Source: a virus
DNA: 64,000 nt
Reading direction: 5' to 3' (one strand)
IMG/VR virus record: IMGVR_UViG_3300032288_004534
Location: 1-64,000 of that record
This document shows positions 1-9,044 of the stretch, in pieces. A model generated the notes under the pieces. It did not search any database, was not told the origin of the DNA, and was given only the letters and a program-made list of their open reading frames with translations. A program made the translations under genes and the position numbers. Each line of letters starts with the position of its first letter. Positions within the stretch are counted from its first letter, which is position 1.

Positions 1-761
1 ATGACTCTATTGCGACCTTTAAAGTTTATTCTGCTATTATGTAGTAGAGTTTCAAATAGCACATCGATATTACCACCAAGCTGTAAATTGATATGCTTTT
101 TGAATTTACCAATAGCATCAAATTCTTTACGGAAAGCTTCGACCACATGATGCTTCTGGTAAGGTTTGTTTAGTTGGTTCCAATCCATGGTATAAAAGAA
201 ATCTTTGACCTCTTGACATAGATAAGGTGTTATAAATTTCTTACCATGAATATCTGCTATACGTTTATGCCAATTATATCCAGCTCTAGAATCATCTGAG
301 AAGTATTGATCACGGAATTCATCAAGCTTTTCTTTGGTCTGCGAATAATGCAATACCGCTTTCTTGCTAATACCATAATAACCATCGGCAGCCCAGCCGC
401 TTAATACCTCATGCTGTTTTATATAAGGATATACATGAATAAACGGAAAACAACACTCAAAGTGGGTCTTTTTTACACACTTAATAGTGTTAGCAAGATA
501 TTTAAAATCTTGCTCTAATCTACCAACAGGTACTTCTATGACATGACAATTCCAGTCCATGATATCACATACTTCGATGGCCTTGTCAGAATCATAACTG
601 GTATGTCCAGTTAATCGAAAGGTATATGCATGAATCTTCTTACCTAACCTTTGTGCCGCGAAAGCCACCGAGAGACTATCCACCCCACCAGAGAGGAGAA
701 TAGCGCACTCAGTATCAGAAGAGGATCTGGAAAGCTCATCACAGAGCAGCTTGTCGATCAT
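1..761 (-). CDS. Asparagine synthase-like ATP pyrophosphatase, partial (3' end outside window)
   Basis: The reading frame stays open from the ATG to the window edge, giving about 253 residues without a stop. Residues about 20-25 form the PP-loop SGGVDS, and near residue 127 there is LSGWAADGYYG, which resembles the ATP-binding LxGxGADE segment of asparagine synthases. These show an adenylating ATP pyrophosphatase (PP-loop) domain. The N-terminal glutaminase domain of ordinary AsnB is absent: the protein begins almost directly at the PP-loop and has no Cys2 nucleophile. It may therefore use ammonia or act on another acid substrate, such as a sugar or nucleotide precursor. It overlaps the end of the deformylase gene by 23 bases, so it is probably the next gene in that transcript. 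The fold assignment is fairly safe; the substrate is unknown. Confidence 0.75.
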   Translation of the reverse strand, partial: MIDKLLCDELSRSSSDTECAILLSGGVDSLSVAFAAQRLGKKIHAYTFRLTGHTSYDSDKAIEVCDIMDWNCHVIEVPVGRLEQDFKYLANTIKCVKKTHFECCFPFIHVYPYIKQHEVLSGWAADGYYGISKKAVLHYSQTKEKLDEFRDQYFSDDSRAGYNWHKRIADIHGKKFITPYLCQEVKDFFYTMDWNQLNKPYQKHHVVEAFRKEFDAIGKFKKHINLQLGGNIDVLFETLLHNSRINFKGRNRV

Positions 762-1266
762 TCGCTTTTCTCACTCTATCAAGTTTTAACTTCTTACGTT
801 TAGCTTGGTCAAGATGAAATCTATTAGCACGTTCAGTAAAAAGTATACCTTGAAGATGATCAAATTCATGTAATGCGACTCTAGCGGTAATGCCCTGAAA
901 ATTATGAGTTTGAACATCACCATCTACATTTGCATAACGCATCCTAACCATATTAGGTCGCTTGACTTTTAAAAATAATCCAGGAAATGTAGAACACTGT
1001 TCTTCATAAATGCTACCCTCATCACTATAATTTACCATGATAGGATTAAACACAGGCATAATGCTATCAGGTTCATCAGGATTACCAAAGACAAATACCT
1101 TTAGCATTATACCTAATTGAGGTGCAGATAGACCTAATGATCTATGCTCGCACATCTTATCTCGCAACAAAAGATACAATTCATTTGCATCCATCTGTGG
1201 AGATGAGAAATCAAACTCTTCGCTTTTCTGCCTAAGCAGAGGGTCATTGGGTTTTAAAAGTTGCAT
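739..1266 (-). CDS. def: Peptide deformylase
   Basis: A 175-residue metalloenzyme that removes the formyl group from nascent protein N-termini. The three family motifs are visible: GLSAPQ (residues 45-50, usually GxGLAAPQ), EEQCSTFPG (88-96, usually EGCLS) and HEFDH (133-137), giving the Cys and two His metal ligands and the catalytic Glu. Motif 2 is divergent, but the Cys is kept. Deformylases are known accessory genes in many T4-like marine phages, where they are thought to support host or phage protein turnover. I prefer the second in-frame ATG because AAGGA lies 8 bases before it; an ATG two codons upstream is possible. It overlaps the 3' end of the GDP-fucose synthase gene. Confidence 0.92.
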   Translation of the reverse strand: MQLLKPNDPLLRQKSEEFDFSSPQMDANELYLLLRDKMCEHRSLGLSAPQLGIMLKVFVFGNPDEPDSIMPVFNPIMVNYSDEGSIYEEQCSTFPGLFLKVKRPNMVRMRYANVDGDVQTHNFQGITARVALHEFDHLQGILFTERANRFHLDQAKRKKLKLDRVRKANDRQAAL

Positions 1267-2167
1267 CCACATATTCCTTCGCTAACATTTCAATACCATA
1301 AGGTAGATCGATCTTAGGAGACCAGCCTACAGATTTTAGCTTGCTTATATCTAGTAGCTTCTTTGGTGTGCCATCAGGCTTTGATGAATCAAATTTCAAT
1401 ATTCCATCCCAACCAACTACCTCAGCCACAAGTAAAACCAACTTTTCTATTGATAAATCTTCACCACTGCCTATATTAACTACAGCATCATTAAGCTTCT
1501 CAGATGCGGTTACAATACCGTCAGCAGCATCGCTCGTATGCAGAAATTCTCTGCGAGGTGTTCCTGTTCCCCAGACTTCAACAATTTCATTTTTATTTTG
1601 ACGGGCATCGCATACTTTACGAACCAAAGCAGATAGAACGTGACCGCCTTCACCAAAATTGTCTCCAGGCCCATAGAGATTGCATGGCATGACAGTCATA
1701 TAATTGAAGCCCTTTTCTCTAGCAAAATTAACGGCTTCAAGTGTTGTAAGCTTTGCGACTGCATAACCTCTATTTGTCTGCTCAAGTGGACCAGAGCCGA
1801 TCATAAGCTCAGTCATTGGCTGCGGACAATTGCGCGGATAGATGCAAGATGAACCAGCAAATACTAATTTGGGAATTTTATATCTGGTAGCAACATCGAC
1901 TACGTTCAATCCCATCTGAGCATTTCTGATAAGAAATGTTAATTGATTATCGCGATTATTGAGAATCCCACCAACATGACCTGCACAGTGATATATTGCT
2001 TTAGGTTTTATTTCAGCAATAGCCATTGATATATCATCTAATAGTGTAAGATCACAATCGGAGCTACCTAAAGCATACACCCGCTCACCATCACGTCGCA
2101 ACCGTTCAACAACGGCGCGGCCGAGCATACCTGTGCCACCAAAGACAATAATATTATTTGAGGTCAT
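1244..2167 (-). CDS. fcl: GDP-L-fucose synthase (epimerase/reductase)
   Basis: A short-chain dehydrogenase/reductase of 307 residues. The nucleotide-binding GGTGMLG is at residues 10-16. The catalytic Ser lies in GSSCIYP (about residue 107), and Tyr135 and Lys139 form YxxxK; these positions nearly match Ser107, Tyr136 and Lys140 of E. coli Fcl. The enzyme converts GDP-4-keto-6-deoxymannose to GDP-L-fucose with NADPH, the step after Gmd, whose gene lies immediately upstream and overlaps it. An ATG preceded by AGGAG was chosen; a TTG two codons upstream is the alternative. Together with gmd it gives the phage its own route from GDP-mannose to GDP-fucose, a donor for glycosyltransferases such as those at 32.8-35.6 kb. 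Confidence 0.93.
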   Translation of the reverse strand: MTSNNIIVFGGTGMLGRAVVERLRRDGERVYALGSSDCDLTLLDDISMAIAEIKPKAIYHCAGHVGGILNNRDNQLTFLIRNAQMGLNVVDVATRYKIPKLVFAGSSCIYPRNCPQPMTELMIGSGPLEQTNRGYAVAKLTTLEAVNFAREKGFNYMTVMPCNLYGPGDNFGEGGHVLSALVRKVCDARQNKNEIVEVWGTGTPRREFLHTSDAADGIVTASEKLNDAVVNIGSGEDLSIEKLVLLVAEVVGWDGILKFDSSKPDGTPKKLLDISKLKSVGWSPKIDLPYGIEMLAKEYVDATFKTQ

Positions 2168-3155
2168 GTTCAACCATCTCCTTAATCAAATCTTCAAAAG
2201 ACGTAGTTGGTTCCCAACCAAGCACATCTTTAGCTTTGGTAGGTATGCCTTGCAGAAAGTCAACCTCATTAGGTCGTCTATATTTTGGATCGGTGATCAC
2301 CAAAATATGCCCAGTCTTTGCATCCGCAGCAAATTCACCGTTTCTACTATCATGCCATTCAAGAGTGATACCTGCATAATCAAATGCTAAATCTATCAGG
2401 TATTTTACTGACAAGCAACGGTTAGTTGCGATCACATAGTCATCTGGTTCTTTTTGTTGAACCATACGCCACATGGCTTCAACATAATCTTTAGCATGGC
2501 CCCAATCACGAATGGCATGAATATTACCGACCACTAGAGGTTCCGTAGAACCTTTTGCGATACGAGCGACAGCCTTTGTAACCTTGCGAGTCACGAATGT
2601 CTCACCTCTGCGTGGGCTTTCATGATTGAATAGAATGCCTGATGAAATATGCATACCATATGACTTGCGATAGTTATCACATAGCCAATGTGCATAAAGC
2701 TTCGCTGATCCATATGGACTGCAAGGCTGAAATGGTGAATCTTCATCTTGTGGTCCGGGCGTCGATCCAAACATTTCTGAAGTGCTAGCTTGATAGATAT
2801 GGCAATTATCTTGCATACCAGCAGACCAAACAGCTTCAAGTATCTTTAGCACACCAAGACCATCGGTCATAAGAGTATATTCGGGAATCTCAAAGCTAAC
2901 CTTGACATGAGACTGTGCTGCAAGATTGTATATTTCATGCGGTCTGACTTTCGAGATGACAGATGTCATTGCACTACCATCAGTCACATCACCAAAATGT
3001 AGCTTTAATTTGTCAAAGATATGATCAATTCGGCCAGTATTGAAAGATGAGGAACGACGGATGATACCGTGAACCTCATATCCTTTCTCTAGCAGCAATT
3101 CAGCCAGATATGATCCATCTTGTCCAGTAATGCCTGTAATTAATGCGCGTCTCAT
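2154..3155 (-). CDS. gmd: GDP-mannose 4,6-dehydratase
   Basis: An extended SDR protein of 333 residues. GITGQDG at residues 8-14 is the cofactor-binding loop, and STSEMFG (124-130) supplies the Thr and Glu of the dehydratase active site. Tyr148 and Lys152 in YGSAK complete the catalytic set, and RRSSSFNTGRI near residue 33 is typical of Gmd. It turns GDP-D-mannose into GDP-4-keto-6-deoxy-D-mannose, the substrate of the following fcl gene. Its ATG overlaps the gp46 stop codon (ATGA), so it is probably translationally coupled to the recombination genes. The length is slightly short for the family (about 350-370) but the core looks complete. Confidence 0.94.
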   Translation of the reverse strand: MRRALITGITGQDGSYLAELLLEKGYEVHGIIRRSSSFNTGRIDHIFDKLKLHFGDVTDGSAMTSVISKVRPHEIYNLAAQSHVKVSFEIPEYTLMTDGLGVLKILEAVWSAGMQDNCHIYQASTSEMFGSTPGPQDEDSPFQPCSPYGSAKLYAHWLCDNYRKSYGMHISSGILFNHESPRRGETFVTRKVTKAVARIAKGSTEPLVVGNIHAIRDWGHAKDYVEAMWRMVQQKEPDDYVIATNRCLSVKYLIDLAFDYAGITLEWHDSRNGEFAADAKTGHILVITDPKYRRPNEVDFLQGIPTKAKDVLGWEPTTSFEDLIKEMVEHDLK

Positions 3156-4873
3156 TGCAAATTATTTCCTGCTATGCGAGAGAAGTTTTTATGCTTCTCA
3201 AAGCGTATGATGTCTTTAAACTTGTCTTGCAGAATCTCACCCTTGTGAGATATGATGAAGGTATTTGTATTATCTAGTGACTGTAGTAGCTTGAGAAAAT
3301 CATCGCAGCCGTTTGTATCAAGCGATGCATCAAATACCTCATCAAGCAAAAGCAAATTGGTGCTTGCACTATTTTTCATCTTAGCAATTGCGCGCCAAGT
3401 AAATAATAGAGCAAGGTCGATTCGCATTTTCTCACCTTCGCTAAAAGAGTCATAGGTAAAGTCATCTCTATGTCGTGATAGCAATTTTTCTTCGAAGGAT
3501 TCATCAAGTTCAAATTTGACAAAGAAATCCATCATGGCCAGATATTTGTTCACTAGCGAATTGATAATTGGAATGTATTGCTTTATGATACGAGATTTAA
3601 TACCAGAATCGCGCAGGATTACAGTCGCAACTTCAAGAAGCTCCTTCTGCTTCATATGCTCAATCTTGCGATCATTAGCAGCTTTAAGTCGAAGCCTTAG
3701 ATCATCAAGTGTATCTTGATCGGTGACTATACGCGGCTTTAGTAAATCTGCTATCTGACGCTGTAATGTCTTTATCTCGCGATTATCTGCGGCAATCTCG
3801 GTATTGATATCGACTATGCTGCGATTTAGTTTTTCAATGCGATCAACCTTAAGCTTGGTGTCATTTATACTAATGCTCAAGGTATCAATATTAGAAGATA
3901 ATTTTTCTAATGCTTGTTCGACTTCCGTAATTGTCGATTGCTTACTTGCGATCTTCTCAGTCTTGAGGGCCTCACTAATTATCTGAGAGCATGTTGGACA
4001 ATTATCATTTTCACTATAAAATGTAACCATCTTTAAAGCTTTGCTACGCTTCTGACCTAGATTCTTTTCCAATTCATTAAGCTTGGTCATGCGCTCACGC
4101 AATAGAGATATATCAACCATATCAGAGGTTTCATTTGTTATCTTGGCCATCAAATCTTCGATAGAACCAGATTGGGTATCAATTCGATCTTGCAGAAATT
4201 TGATGCTATCCTCAAGCTTCTCTATGGTATCAGCTTTGATCTTTTCATCATGATCATCGCGAGATTTCTGTATGCGAATCATATCTTCGACTGAAGAAAC
4301 TTCTTTGTCAGCTAATACCAATTCGCTTTTGTTTGCACTCACACGATCTTTAAGGAGAGAAGACATGGTAGAAAACACGCGGATATCAAGCAGGTCTTCA
4401 ATCACCTCGCGACGAGTTGATGTCGGTAGCTGCATGAAAGGCACGAATGATGATGAACCTAGAATCACGATCTGTGTGAATGATTTCATATTCATTCGCA
4501 GAATGGTGCGCTCTAGCATTTCTTGCTGATCACGAGATGCAGCAAGTTGGTCCATCATTTGTCCATTGCGATGGATTTCAAATACGGTTGGTTTGATACC
4601 TCTGCGAATCAGATAAGAGCTACCGGCAACATTAAATTCAATCTCAACTTCAACATCACGGCCATTGATCGAATTAGCTAATTGGTCTTTCTTAATTTTA
4701 CGAAACGGCTTGCCATATAGACCAAAGCACAGAGCATCTAGAATCGTCGATTTGCCAGCACCGTTCGTACCGACAACCAAAGTATTTTGATTGCGATCTA
4801 ATTCAACCTCTGTGAAAGCATTTCCAGTGGATAGAAAATTCTTCCACCGAACCTTGTTGAAATGAATAGCCAT
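3152..4873 (-). CDS. 46: gp46 recombination endonuclease subunit (Rad50/SbcC-like ATPase)
   Basis: A 573-residue SMC-type ATPase that pairs with gp47 to resect DNA ends for recombination-dependent replication. Walker A GTNGAGKST is at residues 35-43. A long Glu/Lys-rich coiled coil follows, with a Cys-Pro-Thr-Cys zinc hook at about 292-295. A second coil leads to the ABC signature FSEGEK (near 479) and Walker B LLLLDEVFD (about 505-513). The length matches T4 gp46 (560). Its start follows the gp47 stop by one base. Gmd begins within its stop codon. Confidence 0.96.
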   Translation of the reverse strand: MAIHFNKVRWKNFLSTGNAFTEVELDRNQNTLVVGTNGAGKSTILDALCFGLYGKPFRKIKKDQLANSINGRDVEVEIEFNVAGSSYLIRRGIKPTVFEIHRNGQMMDQLAASRDQQEMLERTILRMNMKSFTQIVILGSSSFVPFMQLPTSTRREVIEDLLDIRVFSTMSSLLKDRVSANKSELVLADKEVSSVEDMIRIQKSRDDHDEKIKADTIEKLEDSIKFLQDRIDTQSGSIEDLMAKITNETSDMVDISLLRERMTKLNELEKNLGQKRSKALKMVTFYSENDNCPTCSQIISEALKTEKIASKQSTITEVEQALEKLSSNIDTLSISINDTKLKVDRIEKLNRSIVDINTEIAADNREIKTLQRQIADLLKPRIVTDQDTLDDLRLRLKAANDRKIEHMKQKELLEVATVILRDSGIKSRIIKQYIPIINSLVNKYLAMMDFFVKFELDESFEEKLLSRHRDDFTYDSFSEGEKMRIDLALLFTWRAIAKMKNSASTNLLLLDEVFDASLDTNGCDDFLKLLQSLDNTNTFIISHKGEILQDKFKDIIRFEKHKNFSRIAGNNLQ

Positions 4874-4874
4874 A

Positions 4875-5936
4875 TTATTCAGATGACTCCATCAGTATAG
4901 CCTCATTATAAAGTCCACGCATTAATTTTTCAAGATTAGGTTTGTCAACACCAATCTCAAGTGCTTGAATATATTTTGACAGTATTGTTAAAGTATCTTC
5001 GGCCTCACTCAATAATTCGTCATCACTAATCACATCCATATTACGATGATCTTCAACTATGCTGACATCGAGAGGCGACATCGCGTATATCTTACCCATA
5101 AACAAATCAAACCAATATGGATTAGTTTTACCTTGAACAATAACTTTAACATGTTTACCTGACATATCAGGCATAGACTCAGTAAGCTTTTCTAAGGTCT
5201 TACCTTCATCATCATACCAAACCTTCTTAAAGATAGTCATATGATTTTGCACAAATTCTAATTCTCGGGTCTCAGTATCAAAAATATGAAACCCGCGAGG
5301 ATCAGCACAATCAGACCAAATCATTTCATAGGGTGCACCGAGATAATGAATATTACCTTTGCGTGACATGTGATGATAGTGACCGGAGAATACCAGGTCA
5401 AATTTGTCAAATGTGATAGGCTCAAAACCTTCATGCGAAGGCATACCGCGATACATATCAAAGCCTTTGACTTCAAGATGACCCATGGCCACTTGAGCCT
5501 TAGTATTCTTGATCATATCAATACTAGCTTGATAGTTTTCTTGATTGATCCAAGGTAGAAATAACATATCACATCCGCCAATAGTAACTTCAGCCGGATC
5601 CATGTATAGATTTATATTATCATTACCGGCAAATAACTCACGCATTGCATTGATATCATTTGTATTCTTATATGGAATATCATGATTACCAACAAGAATA
5701 TGAGTATCATAATCGACCAAACGATCGATAAAGCATTGCCGCATACGCCTCAAAGTGACATATGATATAAATTTGCGGCGATCAACTATATCACCTAGAT
5801 GTAATATAGTTTTAATGCCGCGTGATTTTAGGGTAGGAAAAAATAGCTCATCATAAAACCTCACAAAATAATCGAGGAAATCCGAGCTATCATTTCTAGC
5901 ACCAAAATGGGTATCTGTGACTATCGCAATTTTCAT
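4875..5936 (-). CDS. 47: gp47 recombination nuclease subunit (Mre11/SbcD-like)
   Basis: A calcineurin-type phosphoesterase of 353 residues (T4 gp47 is 339). Metal ligands are in the expected order: Asp8 and His10 (TDTHFG), Asp49 (HLGDIVDRR), Asn84-His85-Asp86 (GNHD), His153 (GHLEVKG) and His186/His188 (SGHYHH). It forms the nuclease half of the gp46/gp47 complex that processes double-strand ends for UvsX/UvsY-driven strand invasion. It lies between the gp55 and gp46 genes with gaps of seven bases and one base, so all three probably share a transcript. Confidence 0.96.
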   Translation of the reverse strand: MKIAIVTDTHFGARNDSSDFLDYFVRFYDELFFPTLKSRGIKTILHLGDIVDRRKFISYVTLRRMRQCFIDRLVDYDTHILVGNHDIPYKNTNDINAMRELFAGNDNINLYMDPAEVTIGGCDMLFLPWINQENYQASIDMIKNTKAQVAMGHLEVKGFDMYRGMPSHEGFEPITFDKFDLVFSGHYHHMSRKGNIHYLGAPYEMIWSDCADPRGFHIFDTETRELEFVQNHMTIFKKVWYDDEGKTLEKLTESMPDMSGKHVKVIVQGKTNPYWFDLFMGKIYAMSPLDVSIVEDHRNMDVISDDELLSEAEDTLTILSKYIQALEIGVDKPNLEKLMRGLYNEAILMESSE

Positions 5937-5943
5937 ACAGCAA

Positions 5944-6504
5944 TTATATCACGTCTTGATCTGATTTGTCAACCTGTTTTCGTTTCTTTTTGCGGTTTTT
6001 TCTGCTTTCATCAAAACTAGCCATAAACCGTTCCATTTGTTCTTGTGACCATTCGCCATATTGAATATCATCACTAAATCTTGCGCCTGATCTTTTATCA
6101 GAATCTTGCATTTCGCTAGTTTCACCAAGCAAATTAGCTTTTTCTATTGCGGCATATTTTGTATAAAGATATTTCTTTTCTTTTTGTATGCGACGTATGA
6201 ATGCAAAATAAATTATCTGGGTAAAATATGCAAATGGGTTTTGAGATTTACCCGGATCAAAATTATCGATATATTGCAAGCAGTTTTCTATACCATCGCA
6301 TATCATATCTTCTCTAAAAGTATAGCTTGAGAAATTTGGTTTATGTGAAAGATGGGTAGCTATTTTCATTATGCATTCCGCAATATAGGTGGGTACCTTG
6401 GGCTTACCCGACCCAGTCTCGCGAGATTGCACAACAGCCTTTCGGTATTCAACCATGGCTGCGTATAAATCTGCATTCTTCACATAGTGTTTTTTGCTTG
6501 ACAT
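5944..6504 (-). CDS. 55: gp55 late-transcription sigma factor
   Basis: A 186-residue protein (T4 gp55 is 185) matching the small sigma-70-related late factor. The segment around residues 73-122 holds the recognisable core: REDMICDGIENCLQYIDNF, then NPFAYFTQIIYFAFIRRIQ, a sigma region 2-like helix set for -10 recognition. The C-terminus is strongly basic. In T4, gp55 directs host RNA polymerase to TATAAATA late promoters together with the gp33 coactivator and the gp45 clamp. That fits the TAAATA elements found upstream of the structural genes here. AGGAG lies about 7 bases before the ATG. Confidence 0.93.
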   Translation of the reverse strand: MSSKKHYVKNADLYAAMVEYRKAVVQSRETGSGKPKVPTYIAECIMKIATHLSHKPNFSSYTFREDMICDGIENCLQYIDNFDPGKSQNPFAYFTQIIYFAFIRRIQKEKKYLYTKYAAIEKANLLGETSEMQDSDKRSGARFSDDIQYGEWSQEQMERFMASFDESRKNRKKKRKQVDKSDQDVI

Positions 6505-6554
6505 TTTATAATCTCCTGGTATAATAGGCCTTGCCGTTTACAGGGTATACTATA

Positions 6555-8000
6555 TTACTCTTTAAGTTTTATGGTATGCATCTCATACTTGAATCCTTCT
6601 TGATTATACATCTTGATGCGCTCTATCAAGTGGTTCAGAGTATAGTTTCTGCTAGTCTTTGTTGACATATCATCGGCTACATCAAATAGGGTGCAAGAAT
6701 CTTTGGTATCGCCTTTGCGAAGGCCACGGCCGATAGATTGCAAAGTACGCACTCGACTCTTAGTTGGGCTAGCAAAGATTACATTGTGTAGATTTCTGAT
6801 ATTGATACCAGTGCTAAACGTACCATAAGATGCTATGATAATATTGTTATCGCCAGATTCTGCTAGTGTGCGGATACCATCACGATCTTCTGCTTCTGTG
6901 CCACCATAGACAAATGAAACTGTCTTATCTTTTTCTTCTGCTTTAGCAGACATCATTTGATATAATATTTCACCATGCTTTTCAACCAATGCATATAGCA
7001 CTAAGGTATTACCCTTGAGAGATAATGCTAGATTGCGGATAAATTTATTTCTAGCCTCACTTGAAACTATGCGATCTATCTCATCTTGGTAAGATGCATC
7101 TTTAGATAAAGATGTTGAATGTTTTAATACCAATACCTTGATATCTAAATCTGCAACATGGCCTGCATCCATCAGGTCTTTGGTCTTGACCAATCTTTCA
7201 ATTTTACCAAAGAGACCTTCTAGAACAAGTTCATTGACTTCAGAACCATCTAAGGTACCAGTCATACCGAATCTATATTTTGTGGTAGGCATCTTAGTCA
7301 TTATAGTAATAAGACTTTTAGCCTTGAAAAGATGTGCTTCATCACCGATGATCGTATCAAATTGAGAGAAAAATTCTTCACCCATCTCATATACGGACTG
7401 CCAAGTAGATACGGTAACACCGTCTACAGCTTTCTTTTCTTGACCGCCTCTGATTCCATGTATCTGACCGATATATCCGTAATCTTGAAAATCCTTGACC
7501 ATCTGAATAACCAGAGATACTGTAGGCACCACAATTAATGTGCGACCGCCAAACCATTGTGATATAAGATATGCGACCATTGATTTACCGCTGGCCGTAG
7601 GTGATATGAATACAGCGCGGCGCATACGAATGGCCAATGCAAGCGCGCGTATCTGATAATCTCTAGGCTCTACTGGTAGCTTTAGGTCGCGAATAAAATC
7701 TTGGATTTCGACTAATGATGCTTCATCTTCTGAAATAAGATCAACATCAACTGATACATCATAACCAGATTCTTCTAAAAATGATCTAACACTATGCGCT
7801 AGTCCTGCATACATTGTATAATTGCGAGCATTGAATAGACGAACTTTACCGTCCCAGACTTTGCTTCTATAAGATGGCATGAATTTTGCGCCAGGTACTT
7901 CGAAGGTATATTTTTCTGATACCTCTCTTGCAACAGAACCTGAGCATTGAAGGCGCATGGTTGATTCATCGATTTTAATAATATGTACTTGCTCGGTCAT
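6555..8000 (-). CDS. uvsW: UvsW DNA/RNA helicase
   Basis: A superfamily 2 helicase of 481 residues, close to T4 UvsW (about 500). Motif I is SPTASGKS (133-140), motif II is DEAH (220-223), motif III-like GMTGTLDG follows, and motif VI QSIGRGLRKG lies near 419-428. An N-terminal domain of about 100 residues precedes the motor, as in UvsW. The T4 enzyme unwinds R-loops and branched recombination intermediates, switching replication from origin-dependent to recombination-dependent mode. The ATG overlaps the uvsY stop codon (ATGA), so the two are translationally coupled. Confidence 0.95.
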   Translation of the reverse strand: MTEQVHIIKIDESTMRLQCSGSVAREVSEKYTFEVPGAKFMPSYRSKVWDGKVRLFNARNYTMYAGLAHSVRSFLEESGYDVSVDVDLISEDEASLVEIQDFIRDLKLPVEPRDYQIRALALAIRMRRAVFISPTASGKSMVAYLISQWFGGRTLIVVPTVSLVIQMVKDFQDYGYIGQIHGIRGGQEKKAVDGVTVSTWQSVYEMGEEFFSQFDTIIGDEAHLFKAKSLITIMTKMPTTKYRFGMTGTLDGSEVNELVLEGLFGKIERLVKTKDLMDAGHVADLDIKVLVLKHSTSLSKDASYQDEIDRIVSSEARNKFIRNLALSLKGNTLVLYALVEKHGEILYQMMSAKAEEKDKTVSFVYGGTEAEDRDGIRTLAESGDNNIIIASYGTFSTGINIRNLHNVIFASPTKSRVRTLQSIGRGLRKGDTKDSCTLFDVADDMSTKTSRNYTLNHLIERIKMYNQEGFKYEMHTIKLKE

Positions 8001-8437
8001 TTCATACCTACGGTTAGCTTGCGCCAGTCAATTACATTTTTGATCTGAAAGCCTCGATTGTTTATCGACCTCATAATCTCCTCAAGAACCATCACACATT
8101 CTTGATGAAGACCCAGTATTGATTCAAGACGTATCATGGCTGCATCATTATTCACTCGCTCATCAATATCACCTCTTATGACGCGCTCCATGAATTGATC
8201 ACGACCTAGCTTTTCAAGCTCATCCTGAGTGGCCTTGCCTGAATAATAAGCAATTAGCAATCGTGTAAGGGTCTTTTTATTAGCTGTTAGTTCACGGACT
8301 TTAGCACGCTCTTTTGAAAGCAGCGCCAAATATTTTCCGTGAAGCATAGGGACCTTGATGCTCTCAAGGTCCAAGTTTAGGTCATCCAACTTTGTGTCGA
8401 TAACCCACATGTCGAGAATGTCTTGTGTTTTCATCAT
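7997..8437 (-). CDS. uvsY: UvsY recombination mediator
   Basis: A 146-residue protein (T4 UvsY is 137). It keeps the family pattern: an N-terminal helix pair with MLHGKYL, the segment LTRLLIAYYSGKATQDEL matching YYSG in T4 UvsY, and a C-terminus NNRGFQIKNVIDWRKL that parallels the KSRGFAIKHIQDMRAF end of the T4 protein. UvsY loads the UvsX recombinase onto ssDNA covered by gp32. The position next to uvsW agrees. The gene has a 38-base upstream gap and only a weak ribosome binding site; two adjacent ATGs could start it. Confidence 0.9.
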   Translation of the reverse strand: MMKTQDILDMWVIDTKLDDLNLDLESIKVPMLHGKYLALLSKERAKVRELTANKKTLTRLLIAYYSGKATQDELEKLGRDQFMERVIRGDIDERVNNDAAMIRLESILGLHQECVMVLEEIMRSINNRGFQIKNVIDWRKLTVGMK

Positions 8438-8475
8438 CTAGCCATAATACCAGGTTTCTAGGTAAATGTACAGAA

Positions 8476-9018
8476 CTAAATGCGTTCTAATGTATATTTT
8501 CTATAAGAAAATGTAGCAGTAGCTTCTAGATATTCAACATCATTTGACATTGAGCTAAATTTAAGTGCTGACAAACTAGTAGGAAAGGCATCAGCAAAAA
8601 ATACATTTAACCCAGGATTTTTATGACTTGTCAATACAGTAAGAGTTGCATCTGACATAATTGACATTGCACTACCTATAGTACTTGGTGTTGCAAGAGG
8701 CGATGATGCAGATAAATCACGAAATTGTTTTAAGCTATTAGGGTGACCAAGACCCTCAAGCCAGTTAACCATTTCAATATAATTTTTCATATCTTCATCA
8801 ACACGAAATGTAATCGTAAGAGGATCATATACAAGCTTATCCCCAGGTCTTATTAATGCACTTAGTGGTGTTGGTGTACTGATTGGTGTCATACTAATTG
8901 CAGGGATATCGACCGACTGACAGAAATAATTGACCATAGGTAGACGCCGAAGAGTAAATTTAAACCCTAACGGTGAAAGATAATTTAGATTTGTAGGCTG
9001 GTCGTTAATAGCGTTCAT
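8476..9018 (-). CDS. 3: gp3-like tail completion/tube terminator protein
   Basis: A 180-residue protein located just after the capsid gene and before uvsY, where T4-like cyanophages carry gp3. The opening NYLSPLGFKFTLRRLPMV, a CQSVDIP stretch and GDKLVYDPLTITFRVDEDM are typical of small tail-tube-fold proteins of this phage branch. In T4, gp3 caps the tail tube and sheath before neck attachment. I cannot separate gp3 from another tube-like protein by eye, so the symbol is tentative. GGAGGG precedes the ATG. A terminator for gp23 and a late-promoter-like octamer lie just upstream, suggesting its own late transcript. Confidence 0.6.
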   Translation of the reverse strand: MNAINDQPTNLNYLSPLGFKFTLRRLPMVNYFCQSVDIPAISMTPISTPTPLSALIRPGDKLVYDPLTITFRVDEDMKNYIEMVNWLEGLGHPNSLKQFRDLSASSPLATPSTIGSAMSIMSDATLTVLTSHKNPGLNVFFADAFPTSLSALKFSSMSNDVEYLEATATFSYRKYTLERI

Positions 9019-9036
9019 CGTTGCCCTCCGTGATAC

Positions 9037-9044
9037 TATTTAGG
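9037..9044 (-). promoter_or_regulatory. Putative late promoter, CCTAAATA (gp3-like gene)
   Basis: Minus-strand CCTAAATA sits 19 bases before the gp3-like ATG and abuts the gp23 terminator. It matches 6 of 8 positions of the T4 late element TATAAATA. Confidence 0.45.
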
